Origin: Emmonsiellopsis sp. PD_33
Lineage: Eukaryota; Ascomycota; Eurotiomycetes; Onygenales; Ajellomycetaceae
DNA: 64,000 nt
Reading direction: 5' to 3'
Assembly: GCA_032988165.1 (NCBI GenBank)
Contig: JANTQF010000038.1
Location: 1 to 64,000 of the forward strand
Shown: piece by piece, positions 58,297 through 64,000 of the stretch
How the letters are laid out: each line of letters starts with the position of its first letter
Numbering within the stretch: the stretch's first letter is position 1
Position numbers and translations under genes: made by a program
Notes under the pieces: generated by a model
The model's database searches: none
What the model was told of the DNA's origin: nothing
The model's input: only the letters and a program-made list of their open reading frames with translations

Positions 58297-60396
58297 CTAA
58301 CCCCCCCCCTGCGTCGTCCTCGTCACACTCCTCAAACTCCCAAAACTCAACACATCCCCAATCCTCCGCGCCCCCGTAAACAACATGCACAACCGATCAA
58401 TCCCGCACCCCCAGCCCCCCGTCGGCGGCAGCCCCCACTCCAGCGCCTGCACAAAGCCCTCGTCAACCACCGCCCCTTCATCGTCCACGTCCTGGAACGC
58501 CAGCTGCTGCTGGAACTTGCGCCGCTGCTCGAACGGCGAGTTCTCCTCCTCGTACGTGTTGACGATCTCGCGCCCGTCGACGAACAGTTCGGCCCGCGCG
58601 GAGACTACTTGCTTGGCGTGTGGGTGGAGGAAGGATTTGGAGAGCGGGGAGAGGCATTCTGGGTGGTTGGTTATGAAGGTTGGGTTCGTGCAGAGGGGCT
58701 CGAGGTAGGTGGCGCTGAGCTTGTCGAGGAGACGGGGGAGGTTGGCGTTTGCGGGGACGGGCAGGTTTAGTTGGCTGTATAGCTCGAGGACTTGGGAGGT
58801 GGCATTGGCTGATGCCAGGTCTGGCAATTTGCAGCCCATTGCTGCTTCGAGGTCGGGGATGAAGTCGAGGCGGCGGAAGGGCGTGGTGAAGCTGACTGTG
58901 GGGGGGTTTAAGGTGCCGAGCTTTTCGTTCAGCTCGTGGATCCGGGTAGAGAGGCCGGAGAAGAACGACTCGGTCAGGGACATGAGAGTCTCTAGATCGG
59001 CAAACGCGTGGTAGAATTCGCATGTCGTGAACTCGGGGTTATGGGTTTTATCCAGCCCTGGAAAGCCGTTAGTATTTTCACATAGACTACGCTATGAATG
59101 CTGGACCAACCTTCGTTCCGGAACGATGGCCCAATTTCAAACACCCTATCAAAGCCTCCAACGACCAGGCGCTTAAGCCATAGCTCCGGGGCAATCCTCA
59201 GAGCCAACGGCCGTTCAGGGAATTCAGTAGCAGCGGTTTGAAATGGTCGCGCAACTGCACCGCCAGCTGCGGATGCAAGTATGGGGGTTTCTACCTCCAT
59301 GAAGGATCGTTCAAGGAAGAAATTACGGACGTATTGGAGTATGGCCGACCGGGCACGGAGAATATCCGCCGCAGGGGGGGAGGAGAGGAACTGAACATGC
59401 CTCTCGTAGGGTGAGCTCTCCTGCTCTTTTATTCGCAACGGTACGTCGTGCAGACACGGCGAGATGAGCTTCGGAAGCTCTGTGGCTGAAATGGAGAGCT
59501 CACCACGGCCAGTTCGATGAGGTTTTCCTGTCACGGCTATGCCGGTTAGTGGAATGTCCCTGTAACGGCAATCTCGAATAGAGAAGATAGACTTACAAAA
59601 AACATCGCCCCTCCGCAATAGATGATAAAACGCCTTGAACTTCTCCGGCGTAACACCCAATGCATCAAAGTGTCTCTGATTGCATAGAACCTGTACCTTG
59701 CGCCCGTTCTGCACCAGGTCAAGGAACATCAACTTGCTCCCCGCGATCCGCTGGGATTGTATTCTACCTAATCATCTAAGTTATGAGCCAATTGTATTTT
59801 GGGTGGACTGTCCAGAATATTGGCGTACCATACATAACCACCGAGTCCTGCTCTGCGGTTTCATTGGGGGAAACATAGTTGTATCTGGAATGGAACTCGT
59901 CGGCGCTGATTGACCGCGCATCGACGGACAGTCGCGGGTAAGGGTTCGGGAAGACATTTCTGATCTCCGCGATTCTATTTTTCCAGGTTTTTAGTGTGGA
60001 AGAGGTTTCCTCTGAGGGTTGAGGAGTGGTATTAGTCGACGACCAGCGGAGAGAACGTAAGGGCTGCGTCGTCTGTCTGATTGATGGGGAGGTGCTGGGA
60101 ATGCGGCCGCATCTGTGGGTTTTGCTTTGCGGTCAGTCAATTGACAATCTGCATGGATCTGGTATGGCGTTGACAATTGTTGTATGTATTATGTATTCAG
60201 GAAATGGTACATCGTTATGATCTTGTGCCTGGAGAAAAGAATCCCCAGACATCATTCGCAGCGGTTCTTAAATGAGGCTTCTCATCATGGAATGGAAAAG
60301 ATGTGCAGAGCGGAATTGAAAGGGCGGCGGAATTTACCTTGATAAAGGCCTATCCAGGCTCGCCTGGGATACCCATCGCGAGCAGGTAGTCCGCAT
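58297..60396 (-). CDS. MSK1: Mitochondrial lysyl-tRNA synthetase
   Basis: Five exons (60396-60338, 60112-59829, 59767-59597, 59536-59111, 59057-58297) give 566 residues. The 20-residue start (MRTTCSRWVSQASLDRPLSR) is rich in R and S with no acid save one, a mitochondrial presequence; no other in-frame ATG precedes the conserved part. The anticodon-binding OB fold includes VMYGRIQSQRIAGSKLMFLD. Class II motifs follow: ETPILASAAGGAVARPF, VFEIGPSFRNEGLDKTHNPE (motif 2) and GWGCGIDRLCMLFTG (motif 3). THNPEFTTCEFY is diagnostic of LysRS over AspRS/AsnRS. It charges mitochondrial tRNA-Lys. It shares a 537-bp divergent promoter with TIM10. Confidence 0.93.
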
Positions 60397-60933
60397 CAGC
60401 TCAGAGGACAATGGCACCCAGTGAGTGAGGCGTGCAATGGAGAGCGGTCGAGAGGAGAAAAAGAGCGGAGGTGGTGGTGAGGAGAGGAATTTCTTGTGGG
60501 AGCAGTCCAGATATGGTTAGACCGTGGTCGATTCAAGATTTGGCTGTGAGGCTCAAAATGACAGCAATTGTGACTCTGGGATAAGGATTAAATAATATAT
60601 AGCAGAATAACCAGCCATATTGAGATCTATAGAAGTCAATTCCCCAATATAATATCATAAAACCAGCTGGAAGAATTGCTCCCAGACTCACACTCTTCGC
60701 ATCTCCCCAGATCGACGCTAGGCCGGATTACGTAACCCATCTGCGGAAACTTCAACGTCCAAGAGCTGCCAGACACCAGAAACAACTGATATCCAACCCG
60801 ACAACCCTCGACATCCGCATAATCATACCCCTATTCTCTTCTGATATTATCTCCCAATTTGAGTCCGCCAGATACACCCCCTTCCACCCGTCTCCCCCAA
60901 CTCAAAAACCACATACCACATACCACCCTCAAA
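60397..60933. promoter_or_regulatory. Divergent MSK1 / TIM10 promoter
   Basis: 537 bp between two genes for mitochondrial proteins reading outward. No recognised binding motif; an AT-rich patch at 60590-60660 could be the shared core. Confidence 0.5.
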
Positions 60934-61417
60934 ATGTCATACCTATTCGGCGGCCAGCCCAAGATATCCTCGGAGGAGAAGATCAACAGAGCAGAGTTGG
61001 AAATTGACATGGTAACAGACATGATGAGCCGGTGAGTTTTTGTCTCTTCTTGCGTCTATCCCTCATCGTCTCCCGCTAGGAACTCCCCAATTGAGCTCCT
61101 TTCACCTCCGCCATACAAAGCACACATCCATACATACCATCCCGCCCCCGCTGTTCTCCCCATGAAACAGAAAAACAACCAGCATCACTAACCCCATCCC
61201 CCAAAACCCACCCAGCCTCTCATCCGCCTGCATGAAAAAGTGCATCCCCCCGGACTACCGCGAAGGCGACCTGAACAAGGGCGAGTCCGTCTGTCTCGAT
61301 CGCTGCGTCTCCAAGTTCTTCGAGGTCAACATGAAGGTCTCGGAGAAGATGGCGCAGATGCAGGGCCAGGCTGCCGGTCAGCAGGGGCAGGGGGCTGGGG
61401 ATGTTAACCGGTGGTAG
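60934..61417 (+). CDS. TIM10: Mitochondrial intermembrane chaperone Tim10
   Basis: Two exons (60934-61031, 61216-61417) give 99 residues. It starts MSYLFGGQPKISSEEKINRA, has AELEIDMVTDMMSRLSSACM and the twin CX3C motif (CMKKC and CLDRC) typical of small Tims, with the Tim10-specific GDLNKGESVCLDRCVSKFFE. The last 20 residues are Q/G-rich. With Tim9 it forms the hexamer that escorts hydrophobic carriers through the intermembrane space to TIM22. The 184-nt intron splits an Arg codon just before the first CX3C. Confidence 0.95.
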
Positions 61418-62128
61418 TTTGGTTAATTTATTGGATGGGGTTGGTTTGATTGGGGGCGTGGAAGCGTGGGGTCTCATGTTTTATTTCCCCGTGGGATCTG
61501 AGATGAGTTGAGATGAGATGATATGATTGATCTGGGCTCATGGGGTGGGGGGGTGTGGTATTGTTTTGTTGGGGTGCTGGGTGGTTTGGATGGTGATTGG
61601 GTGGGGATGTGGGTGGGATTTATAAAAGGGGGCATAATGGGGTTTATGTTTTCTGTCCTGCTCCTTTTTGTCAAATGTATAGACGTGTTCGGATTTATTT
61701 TATGTGAGGGCGGTCTGAGGAGGCCGGGGGTGAGGTATTTGGATCTTGCTTCTTACTGTCCATATCCATCCGCTTGGATTGGCGGTTTTGTATTTTATAT
61801 CGACATTTGTTTCCTTTTTTTTCTTTGCATGTATTGGGATCTCTTTCTCGGAAACTAAACCTCCTCTTCTCCCCAAACGATGTAAGGGCAGACAGTGAAG
61901 TTGCAAATCTGTTTGATGCTGAGCTAGTTAACGCCGTGCTATGATGATATGCTATGCTATGCCATGCTATGCTACAGTATGCTGGCGACCGTGTACATCG
62001 ATATGCGGAATGTCTATATACTACAAAGGAAAAGACAACGGCAATGAAAAGTGCAAGGGATATAAACCAAAGTTCCAAAAGAGAAAACGTCGAATATATA
62101 CCACCCCCTTCCATTCCCTCCCCTCCCC
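61418..62128. other. Convergent intergenic
   Basis: 3' flanks of TIM10 and the right-edge gene, with a GAGATGAGATGATATG repeat near 61500-61527 and a CTATG repeat near 61948-61977. No gene. Confidence 0.6.
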
Positions 62129-64000
62129 TCACCTCGAAAACAACCCCCGCCCCCACTGAATCCACGACTTCCTCGCACTCTCCCTCTCGTCCTTCACCAA
62201 ATTCCTCACCCGGTTCTCAATCTCCACAACCTGCTTCTCATAATCGCTCAGCCCGATCTCCACCTCCTCAATCCTCGACTGTAGCGCGTTAAGCTCATAA
62301 TCGAGCTTCGCGCCGAGCAGCTCCACCTTCTTCGCGCCCTCCGTAAGCGTGGAGCTTTCATCGGCAACTAAACTATCCGTGTATGCGCGTAAGGCGCGCA
62401 AGTCTTCGAGCTTGTCCTGGTAGACGGCGTTTAGTTCGTCGAGCCGGGCTTGGGCGCGTTGGTCGATGTATTCGACCGAGGAAACTTGCTCTTCGACCCA
62501 AGGCGCGGTATTTTCGCGGAGTTCCATGATCTTGTTGCTGAAGGCTCGTACATCGAAGGCCATTATGTCTTCGCGGAGGATTGCGTCCGCGGGGGTTAGG
62601 TCGGCCTTTTCAGCGACAGGTGGGCGCCAGGTTGCGATACTGTTCCAGGTCAGGATGGTGTCTTCGACCGCGCTGAAGGAAAGGTGGCGTGGCCAGCGTG
62701 AATCTTGGTGTTGCTTTGAGGCTGCTACAGAGAGGAGCTGGTGGCTTCGGGGCCGGCGGAGGGGTCCGCCGGATAGGACGGACCCTGACACCAGTTCCTC
62801 GGAGATTTCTTCGTCCTTTTCTAGGAAATCGTTATCTGCTCCTGTAGGTATATCATGAACTTCATCTTGATCTAGTTGTAGGTCGCTGGCTTCTGAATGT
62901 TCATCGGAAATCGGTCCCTTGTCCTCAGGCAGGGTTTTGGGAGATATAGAGTCAGTACGATGGATCGGTTCGGCCGGTGGTCTCTCACGCAGTCCTTGAA
63001 CGACATCGTCTAGTCCTTCTGGTACAGACTTTCGCTTTTCAACGCTTTGGGCACTCTCATCCACAAGTTTCGTAGAATGAGGCCCGATGTCGGATTCCAC
63101 GCTTGGCTGACACGGTAGGTCGTTTTCAAAATCTCCGCTATCTTTGGACCGTTTGTGATGGTGAGATCGGAGACCAGGCAAGCCAACAACGTCCCTGAAC
63201 CGGCCAAAGCCTGCACGTGCATCTGACACTTTGCCAGTAACCGTCCGTTTGAGAGTATCCTTGAACTGCTGCTCCCTGTCGTCGTAAATACTCGGTGACT
63301 CAAGCAGCTTGCCTGAAGGCTCCGTTTCCAGGCTAGGCCGTCCTGAATTCAGGTAATCTGACGCGTTATCTCTTTTTTTGCTAGTCCAAAGGTATCCCCC
63401 ACGGTCGTCGCTCGTAAAAATCATTGAATCATCGCCAGCCGCATGTCTAAAAATATCGCTTCCGGTTTTGCGCGGCTTCCCATGCCAGAGCCATTTTGGT
63501 CGTTCACCAAACACCAACTGAACAAATCGATCCATATCTAGAGTCTCAATCTCCGAAATTCCAGCCTTGTCACGGCCACCGACTATACCCATGACCATTT
63601 CGCCTCCTTTTCCTCCCAATTCTGCAACGGTTGATTTGACTGCTCGTGGTACATTCCAGCCATCTCCACTGGCAGCTTTGGCGGTGACTCGATGAAGCCG
63701 GTCCAGCGTCTGTCGATCAAGTCTTCTGGTCCTATCAAGTTTCTGAGATTTCTGGAAACTAACAATCCCGCGTTTTAATGCTGTTAAATCAAAAACATCT
63801 TTGGGTACGGGGGCGCCGTGAGCGTGTAGCCGGTTCCGCGCCCCCATTAACATCCCAAGTAGTGCAGAAACAGTCGTAGGTCCCAGAATCCCATCATTCG
63901 GCTCGATATTGAAGAAATCAGTCCCAATATCGGTCCACCAATCATTGATAGCCCTCTCCGTGACATCACATAGTAACCCATCCGCATACTCGGGAACCAA
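62129..64000 (-). CDS. Coiled-coil fungal protein, 5'-truncated by the window (possibly Stb6/Stb2-like)
   Basis: One open exon of 623 codons reaches the right window edge, so the N-terminus is missing. Near the left of the protein, NDGILGPTTVSALLGMLMGA and SFQKSQKLDRTRRLDRQTLD resemble the two helices of a peptidoglycan-binding-like fold. Then DMDRFVQLVFGERPKWLWHG, a disordered middle, ILTWNSIATWRPPVAEKADL, and a C-terminal coiled coil of about 100 residues (ARLDELNAVYQDKLEDLRAL; ELNALQSRIEEVEIGLSDYE) ending WGRGLFSR. I associate this arrangement with fungal proteins annotated as Sin3-binding Stb6/Stb2-like, but only weakly; otherwise a conserved protein of unknown function. Confidence 0.65.
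   Translation of the reverse strand: MVPEYADGLLCDVTERAINDWWTDIGTDFFNIEPNDGILGPTTVSALLGMLMGARNRLHAHGAPVPKDVFDLTALKRGIVSFQKSQKLDRTRRLDRQTLDRLHRVTAKAASGDGWNVPRAVKSTVAELGGKGGEMVMGIVGGRDKAGISEIETLDMDRFVQLVFGERPKWLWHGKPRKTGSDIFRHAAGDDSMIFTSDDRGGYLWTSKKRDNASDYLNSGRPSLETEPSGKLLESPSIYDDREQQFKDTLKRTVTGKVSDARAGFGRFRDVVGLPGLRSHHHKRSKDSGDFENDLPCQPSVESDIGPHSTKLVDESAQSVEKRKSVPEGLDDVVQGLRERPPAEPIHRTDSISPKTLPEDKGPISDEHSEASDLQLDQDEVHDIPTGADNDFLEKDEEISEELVSGSVLSGGPLRRPRSHQLLSVAASKQHQDSRWPRHLSFSAVEDTILTWNSIATWRPPVAEKADLTPADAILREDIMAFDVRAFSNKIMELRENTAPWVEEQVSSVEYIDQRAQARLDELNAVYQDKLEDLRALRAYTDSLVADESSTLTEGAKKVELLGAKLDYELNALQSRIEEVEIGLSDYEKQVVEIENRVRNLVKDERESARKSWIQWGRGLFSR

Overview
The window reads as nuclear DNA of a filamentous ascomycete (Pezizomycotina; protein resemblance recalled from memory points to Eurotiomycetes, not proven here). 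Support: compact genes on both strands interrupted by many short GT...CTRAC...AG introns (about 36-125 nt), single-domain fungal protein families, CT-rich promoters, C/G homopolymer runs, and AT-rich transposon relics almost without CpG. No CRISPR, rRNA or tRNA gene was recognised.

Layout. 1-0.55 kb: a near-homopolymeric G tract followed by the first exon of a fungal HNH-type protein. 2.9-19 kb: a gene-dense block with a zinc polyol/alcohol dehydrogenase, an F-box protein, an FRG1-like protein, a PA-TM-RING ubiquitin ligase, SAGA subunit Ada3/Ngg1 and the GATOR1/SEACIT subunit Npr2. 19.3-22.8 kb: a decayed 3.5-kb Tc1/mariner-type DNA transposon with about 111-bp inverted repeats, a DDE transposase relic and a second long antisense reading frame of unknown function. 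23.4-29 kb: a conserved orphan protein, a gene-poor stretch and a GFA-domain protein. 29.1-34.8 kb: a complete but mutated Ty1/copia retrotransposon (170-bp LTRs, 5-bp target duplication GCATC) that landed about 170 bp upstream of an SNM1/Artemis-type nuclease gene. 38.4-44.3 kb: urease with a triple GATA site in its promoter, and an HMG-box protein. 45.2-45.8 kb: a CpG-poor coding relic. 46-64 kb: secreted GH45 endoglucanase, mitochondrial cytochrome b5 reductase Mcr1, ribosomal protein eL20, Csn12, a BTB protein, mitochondrial lysyl-tRNA synthetase, Tim10, and a coiled-coil protein running off the right edge.

How the genes relate. Most are unrelated housekeeping genes arranged as divergent or convergent pairs. 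Possible functional groupings are modest: nitrogen use (urease with GATA sites, Npr2), mitochondria (Mcr1, Msk1 and Tim10, the last two sharing a 537-bp divergent promoter), and ubiquitin/COP9 biology (F-box, RING, Csn12, BTB). The most distinctive signals are the two transposons: nearly all differences between their repeat copies are transitions at ancestral CpG sites, a CpG-directed RIP-like signature, and both keep single uninterrupted frames with stop codons but no apparent indels. Exon boundaries below were deduced by reading frames and splice consensus only; each spliced model closes in frame.
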